A DNA stretch of 64,000 nucleotides, taken from the NCBI GenBank assembly GCA_019420585.1, contig JAHZGX010000011.1:1-64000 (forward strand), written 5' to 3'. The translations under genes were made by a program, and so were the position numbers. Each line of letters starts with the position of its first letter. The stretch's first letter is position 1. Of this stretch, positions 35,101-43,544 are shown piece after piece. The notes beneath the pieces are model-generated. The model saw only the letters and a program-made list of their open reading frames with translations. It had not been told where the DNA came from and made no database searches. This DNA comes from Prevotellaceae bacterium. GTDB taxonomy: Bacteria; Bacteroidota; Bacteroidia; Bacteroidales; Bacteroidaceae.

Positions 35101-36645
35101 ATGAATACAGATACGTCGTCTAATAACAAACGCATAGCAAAGAACACCTTGCTTTTGTATTTTCGCATGCTGTTCTTGATGTTCATAGGACTTTTTACAA
35201 GTCGAATAAATCTACAATCATTAGGTGTAGATAACTTTGGTATATATAATGTCGTTGGTGGTGTGGTGGCAATGCTTTCTGTGTTGACAGGTTCACTGGG
35301 AGTTGCCATTAGCCGAGATATAACTTTTGAGATAGGTCGAGGTGACAAAGAAAGATTAAATAAAGTGTTTTCTTCGGCAGTTACCATACAGTTATTTATG
35401 TCTATCTTGGTGATAATAATTGCAGAGGTAGTTGGAGTTTGGTTCCTAAATAACAAAATGATTATACCTGCTGATAGACTGTACGCAGCTAATTGGGTAT
35501 TGCAATTTTCTACAGCGTCGTTTGTGCTAACATTGATTAGTGTTCCTTATAATGCTTGTATTATTGCTCATGAAAAAATATCTGTATTCGCCTATATCAC
35601 AATTTATGAGGCAATCATGAAGTTGGTGATAGCATATTCCGTATTTGTCACACCTATCGATAAATTAATAACGTATGCAGCCCTCTTGCTTTTCCTTTCT
35701 CTTTCAATGCGTATAATATATGGCATATATTGTTCCAGAAAGTTTGAGGAGTGCCATTATCGGTTTGTCTTTGACAAGGATTTACTAAAACACATGGGTG
35801 GATTTGCAGGTTGGACAATGTTTGGAAATTTAGCATACGTTGGCTATTCGCAAGGATTGAATATCTTACTGAACCTGTTCTTTGGACCATCGGTTAATGC
35901 CGCAAGAGGTGTAGCCATGCAAGTTAATGAGAAAGTATCTGCTTTTTGTACAAACTTCCAGATGGCATTGAATCCTCAGATAACCAAAAGCTATGCTGCA
36001 AATGATTTGAAAAGAATGCACTCTTTGGTATATGCCAGTTCCAAGTATTCTTTCTTTATGCTTCTTCTTTTGTCTTTGCCAATCATGATAGAGGCTCCTT
36101 CCATTCTGCATTATTGGTTAGGAGTAGTACCAGATCATACCGTGTGGTTTGTCAGATTGATATTCATGATATTGATGGTGGATGCCACTGCTAATCCACT
36201 GACAGTGGGTGCGCAGGCAAATGGAAATATAAAGGTATATCAGATTATTGTAGGCTCAATTCTATTGCTGATAGTCCCAATTTCTTATGTCGCACTGAAA
36301 ATGGGGTGCATACCAGAGGGAGTTTTTATCGTCCATCTCAGTGTCGTTATATTGGCTCAGTGTGCAAGAATCTACATGGTTAGAAATATGATTCAACTGA
36401 CTGTTGGTGAATATATCCAAAAAGTTGTAGTAAAGATAGGCTTGGTAGTTGTTACTGCCATAATACTTCCTTTGTTATTACATAGCCATTTGCAACCTGG
36501 TTTTGTAAGCATGGTTCTTGTATGCTTGGTTAGTATGATTAGCGTTATGGTATGTGTATATGTCTTGGGACTTAATACTTCTGAAAGATTAAAAGTTAAC
36601 GGAAAGGTCTGTACAATTAAAAACAGAATATTTTCCCAAGAATAG
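35101..36645 (+). CDS. wzx: Polysaccharide flippase, Wzx-like (MOP superfamily)
   Basis: 514 residues with about 12-14 membrane helices. The start RIAKNTLLLYFRMLFLMFIGLFTSRINLQSLGVDNFGIYNVVGG is typical of Bacteroidota O-antigen/capsule flippases. It would move lipid-linked repeat units across the inner membrane for Wzy-type polymerisation. First structural gene after the UpxY leader; 38-40% GC by eye, well below the flanking core genes. Confidence 0.9.
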   Translation: MNTDTSSNNKRIAKNTLLLYFRMLFLMFIGLFTSRINLQSLGVDNFGIYNVVGGVVAMLSVLTGSLGVAISRDITFEIGRGDKERLNKVFSSAVTIQLFMSILVIIIAEVVGVWFLNNKMIIPADRLYAANWVLQFSTASFVLTLISVPYNACIIAHEKISVFAYITIYEAIMKLVIAYSVFVTPIDKLITYAALLLFLSLSMRIIYGIYCSRKFEECHYRFVFDKDLLKHMGGFAGWTMFGNLAYVGYSQGLNILLNLFFGPSVNAARGVAMQVNEKVSAFCTNFQMALNPQITKSYAANDLKRMHSLVYASSKYSFFMLLLLSLPIMIEAPSILHYWLGVVPDHTVWFVRLIFMILMVDATANPLTVGAQANGNIKVYQIIVGSILLLIVPISYVALKMGCIPEGVFIVHLSVVILAQCARIYMVRNMIQLTVGEYIQKVVVKIGLVVVTAIILPLLLHSHLQPGFVSMVLVCLVSMISVMVCVYVLGLNTSERLKVNGKVCTIKNRIFSQE

Positions 36646-36651
36646 AGTGAT

Positions 36652-37899
36652 ATGATAAATATAATCGATAAGAAAGGGTGTTGTGGTTGCTCTGCCTGTG
36701 TACAGAAATGTCCTAAGCATTGTATATCCTTACATGAGGATGATGAAGGGTTTGCATATCCTGTTGTGGATCAAAACTCTTGCGTTAACTGTGGTTTGTG
36801 CGAGAAAGTATGTCCAATGCTTAATCAAGAGGATAAAATTGAACCTAAAAGAGTTTTGGCAGCAAAGAATACATGTGATGAGGAGCGAATGAATAGTTCA
36901 TCAGGCGGTGTCTTCTTGTTGTTGGCAAAAGAGGTTATTAAGCAGGGGGGTGTCGTTTTTGGTGCAGTCTATGACGGGAATTGGGAAGTTCATCATGTTT
37001 GTGCTACAAAGGTAGAGGATGTTTATCCAATGATGGGTAGCAAGTATGTGCAGAGCCGGATAGAAAATGCGTATAACGAAGCAGAAACTTTCTTGAAGCA
37101 AGGGAAAAAAGTCATGTTTGTCGGCTCTCCTTGCCAAATTGCAGGATTGAGAACATTCCTGCGCTATAAGGAATACGACAGCCTGTTAGCTGTCGATTTT
37201 GTATGTCATGGTGTTCCAAGTCCAGGAGTATGGCGTAGGTATATTGCTGAGACGTTTAGCGGGGAGAAGTTGAATGTTCGATGCCGCCGTCAGGCGGCCG
37301 CTGGAAAAAATACCGTTTTGCTTTCATCTTTAAATGAAAAGTCCCCCATAGGGGGCATTAAATTTAGAGATAAAACTGAGGCTGGCTGGAAAAAATACCG
37401 TTTTGTTGTCCGTGAAAAGTCTGCCTCTAAGGCAGACCAAAATTCCGTTTTGTTGTCCGATATTCACTATATGAATGTGTATATGAAAGGTTTTCTGAAT
37501 AATATTTATTTGAGGCCTTCCTGTTATGCATGTAAGTGTAAAAATGGAGTAAATCATAGCGACTTAACCATAGCAGACTTTTGGGGCATCAATACCATAA
37601 ATCCATCATTTGATGATGACAAGGGATGCAGCCTTGTGTTGGTTAATTCTGAAAGAGGAAACGTAATCTTTGAGTCTTTGAAACTGGAAACTTGGGATTC
37701 CGATTTGGAGACTGCCAGACAGTTCAATCCTGGCTTTGGTGAGATGATTCCCGATAATCCTCTTAGAATACGATTCTATAGGATGCTGGATCGGGGTAAA
37801 ACTGTGGAAAAGTCAATTCAAGAATGTTACACGTTATCCTTCATGGGAAGATGTAGGTCTAAACTCAAAGGAATATTAAAACTTATTGCTGGTCGGTAA
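36652..37899 (+). CDS. FrhB-like iron-sulfur protein of polysaccharide loci (F420 hydrogenase beta C-terminal family)
   Basis: 415 residues. Two 4Fe-4S motifs at the N-terminus (CCGCSACVQKCPKHC and CVNCGLCEKVCP), then FrhB-type domains with NSSSGGVFLLLAKEVIKQGG, VMFVGSPCQIAGLRTFLR, DFVCHGVPSPGVWRRYI and YLRPSCYACKCK...DLTIADFWGI. Such proteins are frequent in capsule loci beside pyruvyltransferase-like genes; their reaction is not known. Between about residues 208 and 270 the gene carries direct repeats and short palindromes (see findings), including an apparent extra segment of about 25 residues. A 6-G tract lies at 36945-36950. Confidence 0.85.
   Translation: MINIIDKKGCCGCSACVQKCPKHCISLHEDDEGFAYPVVDQNSCVNCGLCEKVCPMLNQEDKIEPKRVLAAKNTCDEERMNSSSGGVFLLLAKEVIKQGGVVFGAVYDGNWEVHHVCATKVEDVYPMMGSKYVQSRIENAYNEAETFLKQGKKVMFVGSPCQIAGLRTFLRYKEYDSLLAVDFVCHGVPSPGVWRRYIAETFSGEKLNVRCRRQAAAGKNTVLLSSLNEKSPIGGIKFRDKTEAGWKKYRFVVREKSASKADQNSVLLSDIHYMNVYMKGFLNNIYLRPSCYACKCKNGVNHSDLTIADFWGINTINPSFDDDKGCSLVLVNSERGNVIFESLKLETWDSDLETARQFNPGFGEMIPDNPLRIRFYRMLDRGKTVEKSIQECYTLSFMGRCRSKLKGILKLIAGR
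37283..37459 (+). repeat. Internal direct repeats and palindromes in the FrhB-like gene
   Basis: A 21-base exact direct repeat occurs at 37300-37320 and 37385-37405 (starting GCTGGAAAAAATACCG), read in different frames. A 15-base repeat CCGTTTTGTTGTCCG occurs at 37398-37412 and 37445-37459. Three palindromes lie among them: GCCGCC/GGCGGC (37283-37298), CCCCC/GGGGG (37343-37355), GTCTGCCT/AGGCAGAC (37419-37437). Confidence 0.75.
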
Positions 37900-38251
37900 A
37901 ACTTATCTGAGCGCAAAGAAGGGCTCAGTAGAAAAACTGTGGGGATAAATTCATTTTCCGGTGCAAAAAAGAAAGAATGCAGGGAGGCCATATGAGACCG
38001 GGGAAAAAGCATATAGGCTTCAAGTGCCGATGAAGCCTATTTCAAGTACCGGAGAAATAGGCTTCATGAGCACTTGAAATAGTATTACCTGGAACGAAAC
38101 ACCTATATGCCCACCAGAGCCTTCTCTTTTTGCTTGGGGGGGCTTGCTTCGGGAAAAAGAAAGTCCGAGACCTGTCTTTAAAGGGTTACGGACGAGACCA
38201 TTTGAATCTCTTGAAGTTTACCGTACAGCAATAATTCAAACTAATGTTGAA
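37900..38251 (+). other. Intergenic stretch with palindrome cluster and 7-G tract
   Basis: 350 bases with no gene. ATAGGCTTCA (38013-38022) pairs with TGAAGCCTAT (38031-38040); the same decamer recurs at 38057-38066. TTTCAAGT (38040-38047) pairs with ACTTGAAA (38072-38079), enclosing that copy. A run of 7 G lies at 38136-38142. It could hold a terminator plus a promoter for the acyltransferase; no TAnnTTTG match was noted. Confidence 0.6.
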
Positions 38252-39174
38252 ATGAAAATACAGACTTATACTGATTTTTGTAGTAAGAGCAATACTTATG
38301 AGGTAAGAGGGTTATGTATGTTGTTGATTTTGTTTCATCACATATATGTACAGATGATGCAAATGGGATGTAGTATTCCTTATGTAGGTACATTCCTCTC
38401 TCCGGGTGGATATTTGGGAACAGGATTATTCTTCTTTATGTCGGGTTATGGTCTTTATCATTCCATGGCACATAAGGAAGTTCTTCCTGTTTCCTATTTG
38501 TGGAAGCGACTGTTTAAGATGTGGAGTGTCCTTCTGATAGCCTACCTGTTCACTGAGATTCCTATGATGCTAAATCATGAATTCGGGGGGGAATTCTAAT
38601 AGACTTTCTGTCATTGACGATACCTTATACCACAACTTGGTTTTTTAAGGTCATTGTGCTGACTTATATAGTCACATTTTTTATTTTTAAACTTAAGATT
38701 GATAAGGGGACAAAAGTTGGGTTAATAGTTTTTCTGAGTGTAATATATTATGTTATAAGTTCCAAACTGTTGCCGGATTATTGGTACACAAGTGTTCTGT
38801 GTTTTCCTATGGGAATGGTTGTCGCACATTGTAGGCCAAGATTCAACACAAAGCTACAACTTTTATTATCAATCCTGTTTGTGCCATGTTTCTGGAAAAT
38901 ACAGGATTTGCATTGGAGATTTGTGACTGCGATATTGTTTTGTTTCTTTGCCTTGTTCATAATCAGGTTCGTTCGATATAAGTCGTCTTTGTTGAACTAT
39001 ATTGGAGTTAATAGTCTTTGCTTTTACTTATTTCAACTTGCGCTATTACAAAATTCACACATTCTGACTTCCAATCCTTATATATATATGTTACTGATGG
39101 TCGGTTGTGTTTCAATGCTGACAGTATTATATGTTAGATGGTTACAACCTATATCAAACAAGATAATCAATTAA
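38252..39174 (+). pseudogene. Membrane acyltransferase (acyltransferase 3 family), out of frame at a 7-G tract
   Basis: The first part starts MKIQTYTDFCSKSNTYEVRG and contains LCMLLILFHHIYVQM, the membrane-acyltransferase opening, plus GTGLFFFMSGYGLYHS. It then stops at 38597-38599, right after a run of 7 G (38585-38591). The next frame continues without a gap (GILIDFLSLTIPYTTTWFFK..) to 39174 with the expected membrane helices and the ending SLCFYLFQLALL. With 8 G (or 5) the two parts join into a 307-residue protein, the normal family size. So this looks like a phase-OFF allele rather than decay. The role would be O-acetylation of the polysaccharide. Confidence 0.82.
38585..38591 (+). repeat. 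7-G homopolymer tract, phase-variation candidate
   Basis: Run of seven G between two GAATTC hexamers inside the acyltransferase gene. The reading frame breaks exactly here; 8 G would restore it. Confidence 0.8.
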
Positions 39175-39176
39175 AA

Positions 39177-40292
39177 ATGCGTATAGGAATATTAACGTTG
39201 CCTTTCAATAATAATTATGGCGGTTACTTGCAAGCCTACGCCTTAATGACAGTCATAAGGCAACTGGGGCATGAGCCTACCATGATTATGAGGAGGCATG
39301 ATAGCCCAAAGGTATCTAAGCCTTTTAAGATAAAGTATACTTTAAAAGCGATTGCAAAAATAATTCTACGTTGTAAGAAACTCCCAATTATTTATAATGT
39401 GGAAACAGGCTTTTTCCATAAAGGGAAAAATACGTTGAAGTTTGTAAACCAATACATAACGCCACAAACTCCATATTTATACAGCAAGGAGGAGTTGCGC
39501 AAGTGTTGTGAAGGGAAATTTGATGCGTATATAGTTGGTAGTGACCAAGTGTGGCGCGCTATCTATGTACCCGATATAAAAAACTATTTCCTTGACTTCA
39601 CCGAAGGATGGAATGTGAGGAGAATCGCTTATGCGGCTTCGTTCGGAACAGACAAGCCTGAGTATTCAGAAGAGCAGATACAGCAATGCAAAAAACTTGT
39701 TGGCCTTTTTGATGGGGTTTCTTTAAGAGAGGAGTCCGGACTGTCTGTAGTTTCTACTTTTGGTTGGAAGGCTAATGTGGAAGGTGTCGTATTAGATCCA
39801 ACAATGCTTTTGGATGCTGGGGATTATCAAAAGGCTCTGCCTTTAAAGCCCTTCATGTCAAAAGGTAAAGTCTTCTATTATGTTTTGGATAGGAATGAAC
39901 AGATAAACGCTTTATTGAAAGAGGTCTCTCAAGTTTTGGATAAAGAGCTATATGGTATATCTGATATCCAGAAAGGCAATGAACCATTGATTTCCATTGT
40001 GGAATGGTTGACGGATATTCGAGATGCTGAATTTGTTATTACAGATTCTTTTCATGGTATGGTATTCTCCATCATCTTTCATAAACCATTTCTGGTAGCG
40101 GTTAATAAAGATAGAGGTGCGGACAGATTTACAAACTTACTTTCTATGTTGGGACTTTCTGATAGAATGATTGTTGAAGGAGCAAATGTCGGGAAAAAAA
40201 TAGAGGCAAACATAGTATGGTCCATTGTCGATGATAAGATTATCCAATTGAAAATGAAATCTATGTCTTTCTTAAAACAGAATTTGGCATGA
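39177..40292 (+). CDS. Polysaccharide pyruvyltransferase family protein
   Basis: 371 residues from MRIGILTLPFNNNYGGYLQAYAL. The family opening (NYGGxLQAYAL), YIVGSDQVWRA, YAASFGTDKPEY, VVLDPTMLL and VITDSFHGMVFSIIFHKPF are all characteristic of CsaB/WcaK-type pyruvyltransferases. It would transfer pyruvate from phosphoenolpyruvate to a sugar, forming an acidic ketal. The frame is open 13 codons earlier, inside the end of the acyltransferase gene; the chosen start matches the family. It overlaps the next gene by four bases. Confidence 0.88.
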   Translation: MRIGILTLPFNNNYGGYLQAYALMTVIRQLGHEPTMIMRRHDSPKVSKPFKIKYTLKAIAKIILRCKKLPIIYNVETGFFHKGKNTLKFVNQYITPQTPYLYSKEELRKCCEGKFDAYIVGSDQVWRAIYVPDIKNYFLDFTEGWNVRRIAYAASFGTDKPEYSEEQIQQCKKLVGLFDGVSLREESGLSVVSTFGWKANVEGVVLDPTMLLDAGDYQKALPLKPFMSKGKVFYYVLDRNEQINALLKEVSQVLDKELYGISDIQKGNEPLISIVEWLTDIRDAEFVITDSFHGMVFSIIFHKPFLVAVNKDRGADRFTNLLSMLGLSDRMIVEGANVGKKIEANIVWSIVDDKIIQLKMKSMSFLKQNLA

Positions 40293-41365
40293 AATATTTG
40301 ATAGTACAGGATTGGCGTAGTACACATGGCAATCATGCAGGCATGAAACACATGTGTGACATGCTTGTGGATAGGTATCCATCAGAATATGAAGTATATG
40401 TAAAGGAAGTGCCTAAGGAGTGGAAGGAATCTAAAACATTCCTTGAAAAAATACAATGGAAGTTATATGGAGCGAGAGTGAAGAAAAACTATTTGGGGAA
40501 GGTCTATCCGAAAGAGTATCTTCAACTTTGCCAGCCAATGTTTGGAAAGTTGAAAGATGGTGATGAGGTTTTTCTTTTGGAGTATCTTCTTCCATGGGCT
40601 TCCCAGTATGAATTGGCTTGCCATATTCGTAAGAATTATCCAAAAGTTAAGATATATGCTCTGTCTCATCTTACCTGTAAGTATTTTGATGAGATGACCG
40701 CACAGGAACCGGAACTTATCAGAAAATGGTCTGAACCTGTAGATAAACTGTTAACTTTGGGATCTTCGTTGTCTACTTATTTTGAGAAGGCTGGGATTCC
40801 CCAAAGCAAGATCAGTACCGGTTTTCATTATGTGGATTCAACATATTATCATAAACAGCAGCCAATAGAAACTCATTCTTCTCTAAGAATAATCACGATG
40901 GGAGCCTTGCAGCGTGATTACGTCATGTTGGCAGAAATAGTCAGGCAATGCCCGGATGTGCATTGGATTATCTGCCGTGGCCGGAAAAATGTGGATGACT
41001 TGTTCCCAGAATCTCCTAATGTTGAGTTAAAAGGATTTTTGTCAGAGGCAGAACTGCGTCACCAGATGGATATGGCAGATATCTCCCTGAATGTGATGGA
41101 GGATACTGTGGGTAGCAATGTTATAACAACGTCTATGGCCATGGGACTTGCAATGGTTGTCAGTGATGTGGGTAGCATTAGAGATTATTGCAATGAGAGA
41201 AATGCGATTCTTGTTGAGAATAACATAGAAAGTTTCAAGGAGGCAATAGATAGATTGGTTTCTATTGGAATTATGATTAATACTATGAAACAACAATCTT
41301 TGTTAAAAAGTTCTGGTCTTGTCATAGATAATGTCAATAAGTGGTTTTCATCATTAAAAGATTAA
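40289..41365 (+). CDS. Glycosyltransferase, GT4-like (GT-B fold)
   Basis: 358 residues. MKYLIVQDWRSTHGNHAGMKHMCDML at the start, and a C-terminal donor-binding half with NVELKGFLSEAELRHQMDMADISLNVMEDTVGSNVITTSMAMGLAMVVSDVGSIRDYC, where the E of the usual EGxP site is replaced by a GSN.ITTSMA form. Cytoplasmic; it would add one sugar to the lipid-linked unit. Start overlaps the previous stop (ATGA). Confidence 0.8.
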   Translation: MKYLIVQDWRSTHGNHAGMKHMCDMLVDRYPSEYEVYVKEVPKEWKESKTFLEKIQWKLYGARVKKNYLGKVYPKEYLQLCQPMFGKLKDGDEVFLLEYLLPWASQYELACHIRKNYPKVKIYALSHLTCKYFDEMTAQEPELIRKWSEPVDKLLTLGSSLSTYFEKAGIPQSKISTGFHYVDSTYYHKQQPIETHSSLRIITMGALQRDYVMLAEIVRQCPDVHWIICRGRKNVDDLFPESPNVELKGFLSEAELRHQMDMADISLNVMEDTVGSNVITTSMAMGLAMVVSDVGSIRDYCNERNAILVENNIESFKEAIDRLVSIGIMINTMKQQSLLKSSGLVIDNVNKWFSSLKD

Positions 41366-41369
41366 GGTA

Positions 41370-42530
41370 ATGAATTTTGTCGCCTCAACAGGTGATCCAA
41401 TTTTATTTTGGGTCTTGCGCCTAGTTGTTTTACTATCTCTATACCTTAGTGGATATTTGATATCTTATAGGGATAAGAATGGTAAAAATTATTGGAAATA
41501 TAGTTCTATAGGAGTCATAGTATATTCTCTGGTAGAAGGATTGAGATGGAATAGAGGTGTTGATTATCCTCATTATTATCAAGATATTACAGGCAAACTT
41601 TTCCAAGATTATAGTGAGATTGTATATTTATGGTGGACAGATGTATTTAAATTTACGGGTTTGCCATTTTGGGTAGGTTTCATATTCTATAGTTTCCTGT
41701 TAATTTGGGGATTTTACGTTCTTATTAAGAAATTTAAAAAACAGGCTGTATGGGCATTACCATTGTTTTTCATTCTTACCGTAAGTTCTTCCGAAAATTT
41801 GATTAGGCAATTTTTAGCGATTGCTATGTTTGAGTTTTTTCTTTTCTATCTTTGGGAGAAGAAGTTGTGGAAGTGCTTTGTTTTTGCAATTTTGACATTG
41901 CAAATTCATAATAGTGTGATTATCATGGTGATGGGAGCCTTGTTTATTCAATGTGTCCATTTTGACAAGAAGATAAAGAGTGGCTATTTGATGATAGCAA
42001 TCTATCTGTTCTTTTATTACTTCTGGAATCCTTCGTTCTTGACACCTATTACATCTTGGTTGTCAACGATATCTGTCAACGATTCTTCGCGAGTAAGCAT
42101 GTATTTGGATAATGCAGACTTTTGGTTTTCTGAAGCAAGTAGTTTGTCCGACCGATTAGGATTTGTTTCCAAAGCAGCCTCTATATTCTCTAAAATGGTT
42201 TCATTAGTGACAACCTGTCTTGTTATAAAATATGGTTTTGATTTGACTAAGCAGCAAGAGAGATATCGAATAGCTTATTGGTTCTCATATCTATCTTATA
42301 TTCTGTATGTTTTTAGTAACAATGGTGACTTTGAAATTTGGTTTCGTTTGTCTGTTATGTTCAACTTGCTGATTCCTTTGGTTGTGGCTGGTATAATGAC
42401 AAATTTGTCATTAAGAACTGTAGAGAAGTATATTGTTTATTCTTTCTTTGGAGTTTACTTCCTTTACAACTCGTTCTTCAGTATGTGGGGACAATCAATA
42501 TTGGGAAGTGCCTTTGTTTGGGATAGATGA
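41370..42530 (+). CDS. wzy: EpsG/Wzy-like polysaccharide polymerase
   Basis: 386 residues with about 10-12 membrane helices. EGLRWNRGVDYPHYYQD is the EpsG-family hallmark (R-x-x-x-G-x-D-Y), and SENLIRQFLAIAMFEFFLFYLWEKKLWKCF the second. It should polymerise repeat units in the periplasm after flipping by Wzx. It overlaps the next glycosyltransferase gene by four bases. Calling it wzy rests on topology, motif and being the only such gene in the locus. Confidence 0.8.
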   Translation: MNFVASTGDPILFWVLRLVVLLSLYLSGYLISYRDKNGKNYWKYSSIGVIVYSLVEGLRWNRGVDYPHYYQDITGKLFQDYSEIVYLWWTDVFKFTGLPFWVGFIFYSFLLIWGFYVLIKKFKKQAVWALPLFFILTVSSSENLIRQFLAIAMFEFFLFYLWEKKLWKCFVFAILTLQIHNSVIIMVMGALFIQCVHFDKKIKSGYLMIAIYLFFYYFWNPSFLTPITSWLSTISVNDSSRVSMYLDNADFWFSEASSLSDRLGFVSKAASIFSKMVSLVTTCLVIKYGFDLTKQQERYRIAYWFSYLSYILYVFSNNGDFEIWFRLSVMFNLLIPLVVAGIMTNLSLRTVEKYIVYSFFGVYFLYNSFFSMWGQSILGSAFVWDR

Positions 42531-43540
42531 ATTTTATATCTAAAAGAAAAATGTCTTTAATTTCAATAATAATCCCTGTTTATAAGGTTGAAAGATATCT
42601 TGATGATTGTGTTACTTCTGTTGTCAACCAGACGCATAGCGACTTGGAGATTATTCTTGTAGATGATGGGTCACCTGACCTTTGTCCTCAGATGTGTGAT
42701 GAGTGGGCGAAGAAGGACAATCGTATCAAGGTGGTTCATAAGGTGAATGGTGGTCTGTCTTCTGCTCGCAATGCAGGCCTTGAAGTTGCAAATGGTGAAT
42801 ACATCGGGTTTGTGGATAGTGATGACTATGTAGATACTACGATGTATGAGGATTTGATGAGAGTAATGAGGCAAGATGAGCGCATCATGGTGGTGTCTTC
42901 ACCTATTGTTCGTGATGTGGATGGAAAGATTATGCCTTACAAGGTGGGGACGTATGAATATCAGGATGGGGATATGATACCATTCTCTCAATATATGAAA
43001 CTGTTTTTGGGGCTCACAATTGATGCCACTGTTTGGAATAAACTTTATAAGCGAGAGTTTATCCAGACTCTCTTCCGTGAGGGGCGCAACAATGAGGACT
43101 ATCTGTTCATGTATTATAACGTAAAGAATGTTTTTGATTCAGACAGGTTGCTGGCTTTCACTGGAGCAACGCATTATTACTATCGTGATAATGCCCAAAG
43201 TATCTGCCATCAAGTTTCTACTTCTGTGAACAGATTGTTCTTTGATACGCTCTATAACTTGAAGGAGGTCATGGATGACTTAAAAGTATGGAACAAGCAA
43301 CTGCTCACTTTTGTAGTTCCTTTTATGGAAGGCATCGTGATTCACGCCTATGACCAAATGCTAAAGTTTCCGATACTTAGAGAAAAGCGTCCATATGACT
43401 GTAAGTTTATCGACAGGATATTAAGAGAAGAAGTTCTGCTCTTTCGTAAAGGGCGTCCTTTGTCTTGCACTTTTAAACTCCTCCTATTTAGATTTTTTCC
43501 AAAAGTGTACCTGTTGAAATCGAAGTTCTATAAAAAATAA
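42527..43540 (+). CDS. Glycosyltransferase family 2
   Basis: 337 residues. GT-A fold with SLISIIIPVYKVERYLDDCVTSV, LEIILVDDGSPDLCPQMCDE, NGGLSSARNAGLEVANGEYIGFVDSDDYVD: the nucleotide-binding and DxD elements. C-terminal region with NEDYLFMYYN, the catalytic-base-type ED. An internal Met at residue 9 (MSLISIII) is an alternative start, but the ATGA overlap favours the first. Confidence 0.92.
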   Translation: MNFISKRKMSLISIIIPVYKVERYLDDCVTSVVNQTHSDLEIILVDDGSPDLCPQMCDEWAKKDNRIKVVHKVNGGLSSARNAGLEVANGEYIGFVDSDDYVDTTMYEDLMRVMRQDERIMVVSSPIVRDVDGKIMPYKVGTYEYQDGDMIPFSQYMKLFLGLTIDATVWNKLYKREFIQTLFREGRNNEDYLFMYYNVKNVFDSDRLLAFTGATHYYYRDNAQSICHQVSTSVNRLFFDTLYNLKEVMDDLKVWNKQLLTFVVPFMEGIVIHAYDQMLKFPILREKRPYDCKFIDRILREEVLLFRKGRPLSCTFKLLLFRFFPKVYLLKSKFYKK

Positions 43541-43544
43541 ATTC

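Noticed and set aside
38144..38251. 36-codon N-terminal extension of the phase-variable acyltransferase
   Set aside because: Sequence is not membrane-acyltransferase-like and starts directly after the intergenic 7-G run; MKIQTY at 38252 is the better start.
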